Numbered from the stretch's first letter, positions 9,005 to 20,935 are shown. The stretch: 64,000 nucleotides of DNA from Closterium sp. NIES-65 (GCA_948144175.1 CANXME010000106.1:1240001-1304000), one strand, 5' to 3'. The notes: a model not told the origin generated them from the sequence alone. Program-made: numbers and translations.

Positions 9005-10800
9005 TCTCCACAGCAGAATGGGATTGCTGAGCGCCTCATTGGCATGGTCATGGACGTCGCTCGTACGTCCATGATGCATGCGGCTGCACCCCATTTTCTG
9101 TGGCCGTTTGCGGTTCGGTACGCGGCGCATCAGATCAACCTTCAGCCCAGGGTCTCCATGCCGGAGACCTCCCCAGCTTTGTTGTGGACGGGGAATGTAG
9201 GCGATGCGTCTGCGTTCCGTGTCTGGGGATCTCGGGCGTTTGTCCGCGACTTGTCTGCGGACAAGCTGTTCCCTCGTGCTGCTCCTTGTGTCTTCCTTGG
9301 CTTCCCCCTTGACGCACCAGGGTGACACTTCTACCACCCCTCCTCTCGTCCTTTTCTGTCCTCCCAGGACGTCACGTTTGACGAGTCGGTCCCCTACTAC
9401 CGTCTCTTCCCCTTCCGCACTCCTTCCCTCCCCCCGCCTCCGCTCTTCCTTGTACCAGGTCCCCCCCCCGGTAGACCCCCTCCCCCCTCAGGGTCCTGCC
9501 CCTTCAGGTGTGTCCCAGGTAGACGCAGTCGAGCCGGTCGAGGTTGCTAGTGACTCTGGTACTGCTGCCGGTGCTGAGCCTGGGGGTGCTGACTCTGGGG
9601 GTGCTGCGAGAATGGGTGCTGAGCCTTGGGGTACTGAGCCTGGGGGTGCTGCGACTGGGGGTGCTGAGCCTCGGGGTGCTGAGACTGGGGGTGCTGAGCC
9701 TTGGGGTGCTGAGCCTAGGGGTGCTACGTCAGGAGCTGCAGAGCCTGGGGGTGCCATGTCTGGAGCTACTGAGCCTTGGGGTGCGGAGCCAGCGGCCGTT
9801 GGACCTGCTCGTGTGGCGTCTGGCGGTGCGGGGCCTGGAGGTTCTCCGGGTGCTTCGTCTAGGCGGGAGCCACTCTCTCCACAGGAGCTGCACGAGTGGT
9901 TTCCCCGGCGCTGGAGGTGTACTGCTGGAGCTGCTGGGCCTGCGAGTGCGACTGGAGCAGGAGCTGCTGAGGGTGTTGGCGCCGAGACTACTGCGGTCAG
10001 TCCTTGTGGCGGTCCTGCTGCGGGTGCTGCTGGTCCTACTGGAGGTACTGGAGCTGAAGGTGTTGTTGGCGCTGGTGCTGCCGCTGGGGGTGCTGGTGCT
10101 GTCCCTGCTGTGTGTGGAGTCGCCAAGCGGCCTCGGCAGTACTTTGTTCCACTCCTTCAGCAGGTTCTTGGTCTTCCTCCTCCCTTAGAGTGTCCACCGC
10201 TTGTCCAGTCACAGTCACAGTTCCCGCCGGCCTCCCCTGTGCTTTGCTCCTTCTCCCTACACTGGTCCTACTGGAGGTCTTGCTGAGCGTCCTGAGCGTG
10301 CGTCTCGTCCTGCGTCGCCTGTTCGTGCTGCTCGCACTAGTGGTCGTGGTTCGCGTCAGCGTCCTCCTCCTGTCCATGGCATGCACCGGCTGTCTCTTCG
10401 TCCGTCCACTGCTCCTCTGCGTGCCCCTTTGCCTTCTCCTCCTGAGTCCTCTCTTCCTGCGCTTGCCGACCCGGAGTCGGACTCTCTTCGTGCGGCCAGT
10501 CCTACTGTCACGCGTCTCCTTGCTACTGTCGTCAATGACCCCTCCTTTGAGTCCACTGCTGCGTCTGCTCTTGTTGCTGAGCTAGTCGACTTTGCTGCTC
10601 GCTGTTGTCTAGACTACGGTGCTAGTCTTGTTGCTGAGTCTGCGTCTATCTGTCCTCTGTCCGTCGGGGGTGAGTGTGCTCTTGGCACGGACGTCCTTGA
10701 GGACAGGCAGGAGGAGTTACAGTGTCTGGCTACTGCTTCACCTTATCTCGTGTCCGTACTGCTTACCCCTGAGGGAGACTCGGATGCACTTGACATCCCG
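9005..10800 (+). pseudogene. C1 integrase C-terminal half and repeat linker
   Basis: The frame resumes with QQNGIAERLIG, giving the catalytic glutamate, then PHFLWPFAVRYAAHQINL and VFLGFPLDAPG, typical of copia integrase. One stop (TGA) falls at about 9322, where other copies have a tryptophan. After FDESVPYYRLFP comes a long linker of about 15-bp units coding GGAEP/GGAAT-type repeats, then a Ser/Pro-rich stretch leading to RT. The linker is shifted in places. Confidence 0.8.
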
Positions 10801-12375
10801 ACTCCGCGCTCTTACGCGGAGGCCGTAGAGGGTCCCTACTCCTCTCAGTGGCAGGCAGCTATGGATGCAGAGATGGCTTCCTGGAAGTCCACAGGCACCT
10901 ACGTTGACACGGTTCCCCCACCTGGGGCGAACATCGTCAGTGGCATGTGGATCTTAAGGGTGAAGCGGCCACCAGGTTCTCCACCTGTCATCAAGGCGCG
11001 GTACGTGGCTCGTGGCTTCAGTCAGCGGCAAGGAGTTGACTACTTTCAGACCTTCTCTCCCACCCCGAAGATGACCACTCTTCGGGTGCTGCTGCACATA
11101 GCTGCTCACCGTGACTACGAGCTTCACTCTCTTGACTTCAGCATTGCTTTCTTGTAGGGTAGCCTGCACGAGGAGATCTGGCTGCGCCGTCCACCTGGCT
11201 TCACTGGGACTTTTCCTCCTGGCACCCAGTGGAGCCTCCGACGGCCAGTCCACGGTCTCCGCCAGGCACCGCGTGAGTGGCACGACACACTGAGGACTAC
11301 GCTTGCGGCTCTTGGGTTTGCTCCCTCTACTGCCGACGCGTCGCTGTTTCTACGCACCGACACCTCTTTGCCGCCGTTCTACATCCTCGTGTACGTCGAC
11401 GACTTGGTCTTTGCCACTGCTGACACTGCTGGACTCGCTCACGTGAAGTCCGAGCTGCAGAAGAGACACACGTGCACAGACCTGGGTGAACTGCGCAGCT
11501 ACCTAGGCTTGCAGATCACGCGGGACAGAGCACGTCGCACCATTACCCCGACTCAGTCACACATGGTGCAGCAAGTCCTTCAGCGCTTCGGCTTCACGTA
11601 CTCCTCGCCCCAGGCCACTCCTCTGTCTACTCGCCACTCGCTCTCAGCTCTGCCTTCGGATGAGTCCGTAGAGTCGAGTGGCCCGTACCCAGAGCTTGTT
11701 GGCTGCCTCATGTACCTGATGACCTGCACACGCCCTGACCTTGCATACCCTCTTAGCATTCTTGCACGCTATGTTGCTCCTGGGAGTTACAGACCGGAGC
11801 ACATGGCTGCAGAGAAGAGGGTGTTGCGATACTTGTGCAGTACTTCGGGCATGGGGCTAGTGCTTGGAGGGCAGAGTCCAGTGGTCCTCACTGGGCACGC
11901 AGACGCTTCTTGGGCTGACGACCAGGCTACACAGCGGTCGTCACAGGGTTACACCTTCAGCCTTGGTTCCGGCTCTGTTTCGTGGCGGGCTACTCGCTCG
12001 TCTTCTGTTCTCGGCTCCAGTTGTGAGGCTGAGATCTACGCCGGAGCCATGGCTGCTCAGGAGCTACGCTGGCTCACCTACCTGCTGACTGACCTCGGAG
12101 AGCCGCCTCGTTCTCCTCCAGTGCTGTACGTAGACAACAAGGCCATGCTGGCCTTGTGTCGAGAGCAGCGCCTGGAGCACAGAACAAAGCACATTGCTCT
12201 CCGCTACTTTCTTGCTCGTGAGCTGCAGCAGCGTGGTCAGTTGCGACTTGCGTACGTGGCCTCTGAGGCCAACACTGCTGATATCTTCACTAAGGCACTT
12301 GCGCCTTGTGATCATCAGCGCTTCAGTACTCAGCTTGGTCTTGTGCTTGTCTTGCCTCACTTGCTCACTTCTTGA
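10801..12375 (+). pseudogene. C1 reverse transcriptase and RNase H
   Basis: RT begins around SYAEAVEGPYSSQWQAAMDAE and includes KARYVARGFSQ, LDFSIAFL and the catalytic YVDDLVFA (near 11395). RNase H follows with GHADASWADD, SSCEAEIYA, YVDNKAMLAL, TKHIALRYF and NTADIFTKAL, and stops after HLLTS. A single TAG at about 11156 replaces a Gln codon that C3 keeps in LDFNTAFLQGSL. Otherwise the frame is open. Confidence 0.9.
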
Positions 12376-12583
12376 CCTTGCTTGTACCATCTCATATATA
12401 TACTCCTGCTCTTGCTTGTTTAGCCTTTTATATATCCATGTGCTCCTGCATGTGAACTGGCCTTTTGGCCTTGAACTTGTGCTCGGAATGTGTGGTGACT
12501 TTGTGATCCACCGTGAGCTTTGCTTTGCTTTGCTTGACTGGTCTTGTGACCCCTTGTTCTCCCCCACTTTGCCTATGGGGGTG
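12376..12583 (+). other. C1 3' untranslated region and polypurine tract
   Basis: Pyrimidine-rich, with tatatata runs, ending in gcctatgggggtg directly before the LTR. The G-run is the plus-strand priming tract. The same block ends C3, C4, C6 and C2. Confidence 0.75.
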
Positions 12584-12705
12584 TGTCAAATTATAATGGT
12601 GTGTTGGCTGTAGTGGGGTAGCCTATATGGGGTACACATTTCTAGGGTTGCATATTTGTGCCACTTTCATTCCTTAGTGCAGTCATTCTCGTTCTAACTT
12701 TCTCA
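12584..12705 (+). repeat. C1 3' LTR
   Basis: 122 bp, differing from 5049-5170 at about three positions by eye. Followed by the TSD copy cggag. Confidence 0.93.
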
Positions 12706-13689
12706 CGGAGTTTTGGGGTGATGGGTTGGCGGAGGTTTTGAGTGTCGAGTAGTACAAGGTCGTTGGGCTGGTAAGTGACAGGTCGGCGGTGGCGGTCGGC
12801 GTTGCGCTTAGCGATGATGTTTGATTTTTTTATTGCGTCTGCTGCTCGGGTCCGTGCTGCTTGTAAAATGTTTGCGAACTGTTGCGCGCATGGCAGCGGG
12901 TTGTCGGGATTCGAAGTCATGGGTACTGTCGGGTCTTGTCCGTAGTTCAGGTAAAACGGTGACTGTTGGGTCGTGGCGAATGGCGAGTTGTTGTACGCAA
13001 AGTCGATGAGTGGCAGTTGCTGTTCCCAGGTGGTCGGGTCGTCACGTGGAACAGATGAGTTGCTCCATGGTCTGGTTAGTCCATTATGTCTGTCCGTCGG
13101 TCTCGGGGTGGTACAAAGAACTAAACTATAGTCGCGTGCCAAACTACTACCATAGGTTCCGCCAGAAGTTGCTGGTGAATTTCGCGTCGCGGTCGCTGAT
13201 GATCGATGCTGGTATCTCGTGCAGTTGAACGACGGTGGAGATGAAGAGGCGGGCTGTTTCTTTGGCTGTGACTGATTTCTTGCAGGCTGCGAAATGTGCC
13301 ATTTTCGTCAGCCGATTGACGAGGACCAGGATCGCGTCGTTCCCACTTGCTCCAGCCGGTAACCCCATGACGAAGTCCATCGTCACCTGCTGCCAAGCAT
13401 GCTCTGGGGGTGGTATCGGCTTCAGCTGTACTGCTGGTCGCTTCCGTGATGATTTCATAAGTTGGCAGGTGGGACACGATGCCACGTGTCGTTGCACCTC
13501 GGTCAGCATCTCGAGCCAGTAATAATGCCGCTGCAGGTGCTGCCGTGTTTTCTCTACCCTGAAATGGCCTAAGGTAACTCCGTCGTATGCCTCCCGTAGT
13601 ATTAATTCCCATAGTAATGTATAGACCGGTACCCGGATGCGGTCGGTGCCGGCTTTTACGTAATATACCCCCTTTGCTGCTGCGAGCTG
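12706..13689 (-). pseudogene. G1 integrase
   Basis: The minus-strand frames contain CPTCQLMKSS, WQQVTMDFVMGLP (first catalytic Asp), ISDRDAKFTSNFW (second Asp), then EQQLPLIDFAYNNS, SPFYLNYGQDP and NDLVLLDTQNL. There is a frameshift around 13140. The segment joins the 4659-5048 piece across C1 in the conserved KLRPR/CGPF region. Confidence 0.85.
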
Positions 13690-13817
13690 TGCTAGAAACT
13701 AACGAGCAGGAATGATTGCATTGAGAAAGAATGTGATACAAGTACTAACCCTAATTTGGGTTGTACCCCATATGGGCTACCCCACTAAAACCTACACAAT
13801 AATATAACAGTATGACA
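13690..13817 (-). repeat. C2 3' LTR
   Basis: 128 bp. It carries catatggg-containing sequence missing from the 5' LTR, which explains the length difference. The polypurine tract (minus GCCTATGGAGGTT) adjoins it at 13818. Confidence 0.85.
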
Positions 13818-14046
13818 AACCTCCATAGGCAAAGTGGGGGAGAAGAAAGGGTCACAAGACCAGTCAAGAAAAGCAAAGCAAGCTCAGGGTGGATCACGAA
13901 GTCACCACACACTCTGAGCACAAGAAAATGGCCACAAGGCCAGTTCACATGCAGAGTTATATAAATGGGAACAAGCAGTACAGTGATCACAACCTAGCAA
14001 GTATAAGCATGCAGGTGTAAGTATCTAGATCACAGTATAAGCAAAT

Positions 14047-15420
14047 TCAAGAAGTGAGCAAGTGAGGCCAAGTAGGCACAAGGCCTAGAAGGGTACAGAA
14101 ACGCTGATGATCACAAGGTTGAAGTGCCTTGGTGAAGATATTAGCAGTGTTGGCTCGAGAGGCCACGTAAGAAAGACGAAGCTATCCATGCTGCTGCAAC
14201 TCTCGAGCAAGGAAGTAACGCATGGCGATGTGCTTCGTCTTGTGCTCCAGTCTGTGCTCCAGACACAAGGCAATCATGCCCTTGTTGTCGACGTACAGAA
14301 CTGGAGGAGAACAAGGCGGCTCGCCCAAGTCAGTCAGCAGGTAGGTGAGCCAGCATAACTTCTGTGTAGCCATGGCCTCTGCGTAGATGTCAGCCTCACA
14401 ACTAGAATAGAGAACAAAAGAAGAGTGGGTAGACCGCCAAGAAACAGAGCCGGAGCCAAGGCTGAAAGTGTAACCCTGTGACGACCGCTGCGTAACCAAG
14501 TCGTCAACCCAAGACGCATCTGTGTGTCTAGTGAGGGCAGTTGGACCCCGTCCTCCAAGCACAAGCCCCATGCTCGACGTACTACATAGCGCAACGTAGC
14601 GTGCCAGGATGCTCAGAGGGTAGGCAAGGTCAGGTCGAGTGCAGGTCATCAGGTACATGAGGTAGCCCACAAGCTCTGAATGCGGGCCACTAAGCTCTAC
14701 GGACTCGTCCGAAGGTGGAGCTGAGAGCGAGTGACCGGCAGGCAGAGGAGTGGACTGTGACGAGGAGTACTGGAAGCGGAAGCGCCGAAGGACCTGCTGC
14801 ACCATGTGTGACTGAGTCAAGGTAATTGTGTGCTGTACTCTGTCCTGGGTGATCTGCAAGCCAAGATAGCTGCGCAACTCACCCAGGTCTGTGCACGTAT
14901 GTCTCTTCTGGAGCTCCGACTTCACTTGAGTCAGTGCCTTAGTGTTGGAAGTGGCAAAAACCAAGTCATCAATGTACACAAGGATGTAGAACGGCGGCAG
15001 CGAAGTGTCAGTGCGCAGAAACAGCGACGGGCCAGCAGTAGAAGGAGGAAACCCAAGAGCCACAAGCATCATCCTCAGTGTGTCATGCCACTCGTGAGGC
15101 GCCTCGAGGAGACCGTAGACTGGCCGCTGGAGGCTCCATTGGGTACGTGCAGGAAACGACCCAGTGAAGCCAGGTAGGCGGCGCAGCCAGATCTCCTCGT
15201 GTAGGCTGCCTTGTAAGAAAGCTGTGCTGAATTCAAGAGAGTGAAGCTCGTAGTCACACTGAGTCGCGATGTGCAGCAACACCCAAAGAGTGGTCATCTT
15301 TGGCGTAGGGGAGAAGGTCTGGAAGAGGTCAACTCCTTGTCGCTGACTTAAGCCTCGTGCAATGGTACGAACCCTAAACCTGGCGGCCGCTTCACCCTAA
15401 AAATCCACATGCCATCGACT
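14047..15420 (-). pseudogene. C2 reverse transcriptase and RNase H
   Basis: One frame of more than 370 codons runs from MTTLWVLLHIATQ through LEFSTAFLQGSLHEE, YIDDLVFATSNT (YIDD in place of YVDD) and SYLGLQITQD into RNase H (RHTDASWVDD, SSCEADIYAEAM, YVDNKGMIAL). It then shifts before the end (ANTANIFTKAL-like). A small in-frame deletion after SILARYVA removes residues present in C1 and C3. The N-terminal RT part (15298-15420) is in another frame. Confidence 0.85.
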
Positions 15421-16680
15421 ATGTTCGCCCAAGGAGGGGGAACTGCGTTGACGTAGGTGCTTGTGGACTTCCTGGATGCCATCTCTGCGTCCATGGCTGT
15501 CTGCCACTAAGAGGAGTAGGGACCCGTAATCGCCTCTACGTCTGGATGTCTGGTGCATCTTGGTCTCCCTCAGGTGCAATCAGCATGGACATGAGATGAG
15601 GTAGAGAAGCTGCAAAACACTCACAGTCCTCCTGCGTGTCCTCAAGGACAACCGTGCCAAGAGCACAGTCACCCTCGACGGACGAAGGACAGTAGAAGAT
15701 GGGAGACCAAGAACCTACTGAAGTAGTGGAACGAAGTACAGTCGCGGCCGCACAGTGCCTCCAGAATCAGCACCGACAGCACCAGCACCCCCAGGGACAG
15801 CACCTCCTGCTCAAGGGTCTCCAGCTCCAGGGTCTCCAATGCCCGCAGCACCACGAGCTCCAGCAGCTCCAGAACCTCCAGTACAAGCACCTCCGAGACC
15901 AGCGGCTCCAGCACTTCAAGCACCTCCAGCACCTCCAGGACCAGCAACTCTAGCACCTCCTCTACCTCCAGCTCCAGTGCCTCCAGCTCCAACGCCTGCA
16001 GCACCTCCACCTCCAGTAGCTCCAGTACCTCCACTATGAGCACCTTTGGGACCAGCGACTCCAGCACCTCTAGGACCAGCAGCTCCAGCACCACCGGTAC
16101 CTCCAGCTCCAGGGTCTCTAGCGCAAGCGCCTGCAGTACCACCGGCTCCAGGAGCTCCAGTACCTCCAGTACGAGCACCTCCGGGACCAGCAGCTCCAGC
16201 ACCTCCTGGACCAGCAGCTCCAATGCCTCCAACACCAGGGCCTCTATGGGCAGCCCCCACAGCTCCAGCAGCTCCACTCTGGAGGCTCCAGCGCCGAGCA
16301 AACCACTCGAACGGCTGTGGTGGAGAGAGAGGCTCCCGATGTGACGAGGCACCCGTAGGATCTCCAGCAGACAAAGTACCTCCAGGCTCAGCACACTCAG
16401 GCTCAGCACCCCCATGCTCCGCACACTCAGACTCAGCAACCCAAGGCTCAGCACCCTTAGGCTCCGCACGCGCAGGCTCAGCACCCACACGCTCCGCACG
16501 CTCAGCCTCAGCACCCACAGGCTCCGCACGCTCAGGCTCAGCACCCCCAGACGCAGCACCCCTAGCAACACCACCCCCAGCAGCTCCAGAGTTGACAGCG
16601 ACCACGACAGGCTCTACGGGGTCTACCTGAGACACACCTGAGGGAGCAAGACCTTGAGGTAGGAGGGGGTGTACTGGAGG
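15421..16680 (-). pseudogene. C2 pre-RT region and repeat linker
   Basis: Linker between integrase and RT. Minus-strand codons give GGAEPERAEPVGAEAERAE-type and GAGAAGPGGAGTGG-type repeats. The two other frames are also open (Leu/Val-rich and Ser/Thr-rich) purely because of the 15-bp periodicity. It probably encodes an unstructured spacer. Confidence 0.65.
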
Positions 16681-18272
16681 GGGACCTGGAGCGAGGAGGA
16701 GCGGCGGGGGGGAGAGAGGGGTAGTGCGGTAGGGGAAGAGACAGTACAAGGGAACCGACTCGTCAAACGTGACCTCCTAAGAAGACAGGACACGGAGCGA
16801 GGTGGGGTGGTAAAACTACTAGCCAGACGCGTAAGGGGGAAAGCCAAGGAAGACACAGGGAATGGCGTGGGAGGAGAGCTTTTTCGCGGAGATATCGTGG
16901 ACAAAGGCACGAGATCCCCAGACCTGGAACACCGACGAATCGCCAACCTCTCCCGTCCAACACAGTATTGGCGAGGTCTCCGGCAAAGGGACACGGGGCC
17001 AGAGGTTGAGCTGATGCGCAGCGTACCGGACCGCAAACGGCCACTGAATATGGGGAGTAGCCGTATGGATCACGGAGATACGAGCGACCTCCATGACTAA
17101 GCTGACGTAGCGCTAAGCAACCCCATTCTGTTGCGGAGAGGCCGGAAGCATGAACTACTGGGGAATGCCCTCCTCACAACAAAAGTCCCGCAAGAGGTCG
17201 GAAGCGAACTAACCACCTCTGTCAGAGTGCAGACGCAGGACAGGAAGATCTCGTGGAACCGCTCGCGAAGCTGGAGACGGACAGCGCGGATTGAAAAAAC
17301 CTAAAACATCAGGGACCTCCACCTTGCTGAACAAGGGGAAGACCGTGGGGTAACGCGAGTAGTCGTCTCGTCAACAACCAGCAGAAAGTATCGCTCGCGG
17401 CCCTGTCCACAGACGCGGGATGGGCCCCACACGTCCATGTGGAGAGTTTGGAAGGGAGCAGTCGTCGGGGGAAACGAGGAGGAGTGAGGGGCTGCGCGCT
17501 GCCGGCCCTCGACACAGGGAAGGCAGGGAGGGGCAGGCAAGGGTGGGAGGGGAGGCAGAGACTTGGGAAGACCAGAGACAAGGAGGCGGGAGTGCATGCC
17601 ATGGAGGCGTGGCAGGGAGGGGAGACCAAGGCAGTGGTGCCAAAGGAGAGTCTTGTGCGACAGGATGTGACATGAGCAAGGGGCTGCAAGGTGACGTGAC
17701 ACGGACGCAGACGCAGCTACCTGAGGAGGCTTAGTAGTCAATGTGTACAGACTCGACCCAGGCCGACAGATGAACGTGGCCAAGTGACGGCCCATCCGTG
17801 TACTTGTGCAGATCGCCACACGCTGACCCCCAGGAGTAGTGGTGGTGACCATCGCATCCTGGAGGGCAGCGGTACTCACCAAGTTCGTAGAGAATGAGGG
17901 GAGGTGAAGACCTGAGAGTGAACTGGACAGAACTGCTGGACACGGGAGAACAGTGGAGGAACGGGCAAGAATTGGGCCCCCTGAGGGGTCAGCCAGTCTG
18001 ACAGCAACAAGTGCAGGGAGTGGTGTGACTGTGGTACTATCGCGAAAGAAACAGCGGGAAGCACGTGTGTCAAGCGTGAAGGTGTGCAAGGCCGCAGCAG
18101 GCGTAGTAGCACCGAGAGCAGACTCACTAGCACCTAGAGCAGCAGCCTCTATACCTGGGTCGGGCGGCAAACACAGGTAACAGTCACCCTCTGCACTAAC
18201 AGTCAGTGCATACATGGCACGAAGGATAGCATGATGGTCAAGAGCAAAGATATCCACACCCTGCCTAAGCAA
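16681..18272 (-). pseudogene. C2 protease and integrase
   Basis: The frame 18272-17301 begins with the spacer GVDIFALDHHAIL and DPGIEAAALGAS. It passes through the protease, where the motif reads TLDTRASRCFF: the usual Asp-Ser-Gly is Asp-Thr-Arg, so activity is unlikely. It continues through integrase CLPCVEGRQRAAPHSS and HMDVWGPSRV. A frameshift near 17370 and a disrupted stretch to 17100 remove the second Asp region. 17094-16690 restores MEVARISVIHTATPHIQWPF and VFLGFPPYASG. Confidence 0.8.
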
Positions 18273-18480
18273 CTCCAGCCAGCGGGGGAGCTCAGTCGCA
18301 TCGGGAAACTGTGCGCGCCAGGCGTCGTCAAGACGGGAGAAGCAGCGGTGCTGTGTGTGAAACTTCCCGCATGTGTGACCAGCGCGGCCACCTGTGCGAA
18401 TGATGTACTGGCTGCGAATACTAACCCCAGACGCCCCACGCTCAGCAAACCACTCATGAAGCTCCTGGGGCGAAGGGGTC
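18273..18480 (-). pseudogene. C2 gag C-terminal zinc-finger-like module
   Basis: The minus frame reads SQYIIRTGGRAGHTCGKFHT then QHRCFSRLDDAWR. It aligns with the CX13CX3HX4C module of C1, C3 and C6, but the first Cys is Ser here. It is followed by LPRWLELLRQGVDIFALD, which leads into the protease spacer. Confidence 0.7.
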
Positions 18481-19505
18481 TCACGCTGAAGCTGCTGCTG
18501 CTGCCTCTGACCACCGCCAGAACCGCCCCTCTGACCGGCTCCACCCCAACCGCCACCACTGCCACCGCCACCACTCCCACTGCCACCACCATTGCCGCCG
18601 CCACCACTCCCACTGCCGCCACCAATGCTGCCACCAACGCCTCCACTCCCACCACCACTCCCTCCGCCACCATCGCCACCTCCACCGCCTCCACCGATGC
18701 AACCCCCACCACCCCTGCCTCCCTTACCCCTTCCACTGCGGCGCCTCCCACTAGGAGCAGACGGAGCCCCGACCTCCTCAGCACGAAGGAAGTCAGCAGC
18801 AGCAGAAGAAGCGACTGAGGGGACAAGGGGGGAGGGTCAACACCCCTCAAAGAAGGGAGTGCGAGGAGTGCCACGAGAAGTGCCTACAGTGACTATGCTC
18901 GTCTCAGCTGCAAAGAGGTGCTTCTCGAGCAGGTCGACAATGAGGTCTGTGGGGTCAAGGGCGAGAAGGAGGTCCCTGACTGCGCTAAGAGAGTCAGGGA
19001 GGCGGGTGACGATGAAGTAAAGAGCGATGTACATGGGAGGGGGGTTCTTGGCTAGAATCTCGGCGGGAAGCGCGGCGCGGTAGTGAGTGTCACTAGTGCA
19101 AAGGTGAGTGTTGAGGTCGGCAACTATGGCAAAGGCGGACAGCTCGGGAAACAGGTAGGGCAGTATAAGGCGGTCTAGAGCAGCAGTGGCAAGGGAGGAG
19201 TAACGAGCGACTACAGCGCCGTACAGGGCTCTAGCAGTCTTGTGCTGGCCAGACTGGGCGTGTTCGGCTAACAGCAAGTGGTTGCAAACAGCTAGGCGAG
19301 CAGCAGCGTCACGGGTAAGCCAATGTGAGCGAGTCGCACTGTCAGATGTGTCGGGAGGGGCAAGAGAGGCGCCAGACGTGAGGTCAAACAACAAAACGCC
19401 GTCTCTAGAATCGCTCAGTAGGTACAGCTGTAGGTCATCGAGCCACGCATCGAACTGGATCGGACGGCCCTCCGGATCGAACAAGAGTACGCTGAGAGTA
19501 GCCAT
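18481..19505 (-). pseudogene. C2 gag
   Basis: An open frame of 222 codons starts MATLSVLLFDPEGRPI at 19505. It covers the capsid-like region (DAWLDDLQLYLLSDS, AARLAVCNHLL, VVARYSSLATAALDRLILPYLF, YIALYFIVTRLPDSL, VDLLEKHLFAAE) to FEGC. Then the frame shifts into a long Gly-rich stretch encoded by ccaccaccgcc-type repeats (18500-18720, minus). This is the copia UBN2/DUF4219-like gag region with the polyglycine tail typical of this lineage. Confidence 0.8.
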
Positions 19506-19510
19506 AGCTG

Positions 19511-20113
19511 GGTGGCGTGAGACGAGCAGGGCAGAGCGCGTGCAGGGCAGAGCACCATGCGGCTAGAGAAGGCGGCGCACGGCCAGCAGGGCGGCGCACG
19601 AGCAGGTAAGGGCGGCGCACGGGCAACATGGCGGCGCGCGGCCAGCAGGGCGGCGCGTGGGCTGCAGAAGGCGGCGCGCGGGCAGGCTAGGGCGGCGCGC
19701 GGGCAGGCAAGGGCGGCACGCGACCAGCAAGGCGGCGCGCAGGCTGCAATGGGCGGCGCGCTGGCAGGCAGGGGCGGCGCGCGGGCAGGAAGGGGCGGCG
19801 CGCAGGGCTGCAAAGGGCGGCGCGTGGGCTGCAAAGGCGGCGCGCGGGCTGCAAAGGGCAGCGCGCTGCCAGCAGGGCGGCGTGCGTGCTGCAGACGAGC
19901 GGCGCGCAGGGTGCAAGGAGCAAGGCGTGCACGGGGCAGTGCAACAGAGAGCAGGGCATGACGTACGCGGGCGGCGCGACGCAGGGCAGTGCGTGCACGG
20001 GCAGCGTGATGCAAGGCAGGGCAGGGGAGGGCGTGCGGGAGCGGCGCGACGCAGGGCAGGGGGTGGGGTAGCCCGTAAAAAAACTGCCCTAAGGATCAAC
20101 TACTTTGAAACCA
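19511..20113 (-). repeat. C2 leader: 21-bp GC-rich minisatellite
   Basis: Units of the form gggcggcgcgcgggcaggcaa (plus-strand sense) fill 19560-20070. At the far end the minus strand begins TGGTTTCAAAG, the decayed PBS. The alanine/arginine/proline-rich frames here are repeat artefacts. Confidence 0.85.
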
Positions 20114-20227
20114 TGTTAGAAACTATCGAGCATGAATGATTGCATTAAGAAAGAATGTGATACAAGTACTAACCCTAATTTGGGTTGTACCCCACTACAA
20201 CCTACACAATAATATAACAGCTTGACA
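20114..20227 (-). repeat. C2 5' LTR
   Basis: 114 bp, minus-strand TGTCAAGCTGTTATATT...TTTCTAACA. It matches 13690-13817 apart from a roughly 14-bp deletion and a few substitutions. Confidence 0.88.
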
Positions 20228-20935
20228 AACTGCTGCAAATTTCCACTTGTGAAGGATGGGTTGGTTTGATAGCCGTGGGTAAATAGTCATGTTAGTAGTG
20301 GGCTGGTCTGGGCAAGTAGTATGACATGGATTTGGGCAGCGGGGCGGGTCAGTGCGCCGGCAATATTCGATGCCCCTTTTTTGTAGGTGACCGTGTAGTG
20401 GAAGTTTGAATCGAGGAAATCGAGCCAGCAGATCTGTCGTAGGTTGAGGTGGTACTGTACTGATTTCTGGTCTGTCCATACTGTCACGTCTGCGTCGGTC
20501 AAGTAACAGCGCCACACTTTGAATGCATGCACGATCGCGAGCATTTCGCGGTCGTGTATCAAGTAATTCTTCTCAAGCGGATGCAGTTTTCGTGACTCGT
20601 ATGTGATGGGCTGTAAACCGTTGCCAAAATCCTGTAGTAGTACGGCTCCAATGGCGATTTCGCTTGCGTCTGTAACTACTTCGAATGGGCGGTGTGGGTC
20701 AGCGATGAAGAGTACGGGCGGTGAACATAGAACATTTTTCAAAGCAGAGAAGGCAGCATGCTCTTTCACCCCCCCCATGTAAAAGCGACCCCCTTTTGCA
20801 GCACATTCATCAGTGGGGCTATTAATCGCGCCATGTCGGGGACGAACTGTCGCACATAATGAACAAACCCCAAATGACTCTGTTGCTCCGTGATATTTGT
20901 CGGGGGGTGTCACGCTCTGACCGTGTCCAGCTTCT
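20228..20935 (-). pseudogene. G1 RT C-terminus and RNase H
   Basis: The minus frame contains FSALKNVLCSPPVLFIADPH, then VVTDASEIAIGAVLLQ, ITYESRKLHPLEKNY, IHDREMLAIVHAFKVWRCYL and VWTDQKSVQYH, followed by NIAGALTRPAA. This is gypsy RNase H; A-L-T-R replaces the more usual A-L-S-R. The active-site Asp of VTDAS and Glu of REM are present. The segment ends at the C3 TSD. Confidence 0.88.

Larger units (their letters stand above)
5049..12705 (+). mobile_element. Ty1/copia element C1, full length, inserted in G1 integrase
   Basis: The 122-bp LTRs (5049-5170, 12584-12705) begin TGTCAAATT and end TCTCA, and the TSD is cggag (5044-5048, 12706-12710). Order: PBS, 21-bp-repeat leader, gag, zinc-finger module, protease, integrase, repeat linker, RT, RNase H, polypurine tract. 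The LTRs differ at about three positions by eye, so insertion is fairly recent. Even so, gag has an early stop and frameshift, the protease motif is deleted, a solo LTR interrupts integrase and RT has a stop, so this copy cannot encode all functions. Confidence 0.95.
13690..20227 (-). mobile_element. Ty1/copia element C2, full length, inserted between G1 RNase H and integrase
   Basis: LTRs of 128 bp (13690-13817) and 114 bp (20114-20227) flank a complete internal region. They read TGTCA...TTTCTAGCA and TTTCTAACA. The flanks agtgc-side agctg (13685-13689) and aactg (20228-20232) match at four of five bases, a slightly decayed TSD. Gag and most of RT/RNase H are open; integrase is broken. C2 is the best-preserved copy of the lineage for gag and its glycine-rich tail. 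Confidence 0.92.

Noticed and set aside
9544-10188. Leu/Val-rich, membrane-looking frame in the linker (VLSLGVLRLG repeats)
   Set aside because: It is the +1 reading of the GGAEP repeat frame, recurs in all copia copies and has no start or domain of its own.
19415-20139. Ala/Pro/Cys-rich ORFs over the C2 leader
   Set aside because: Same cause: open frames on both strands of a minisatellite.
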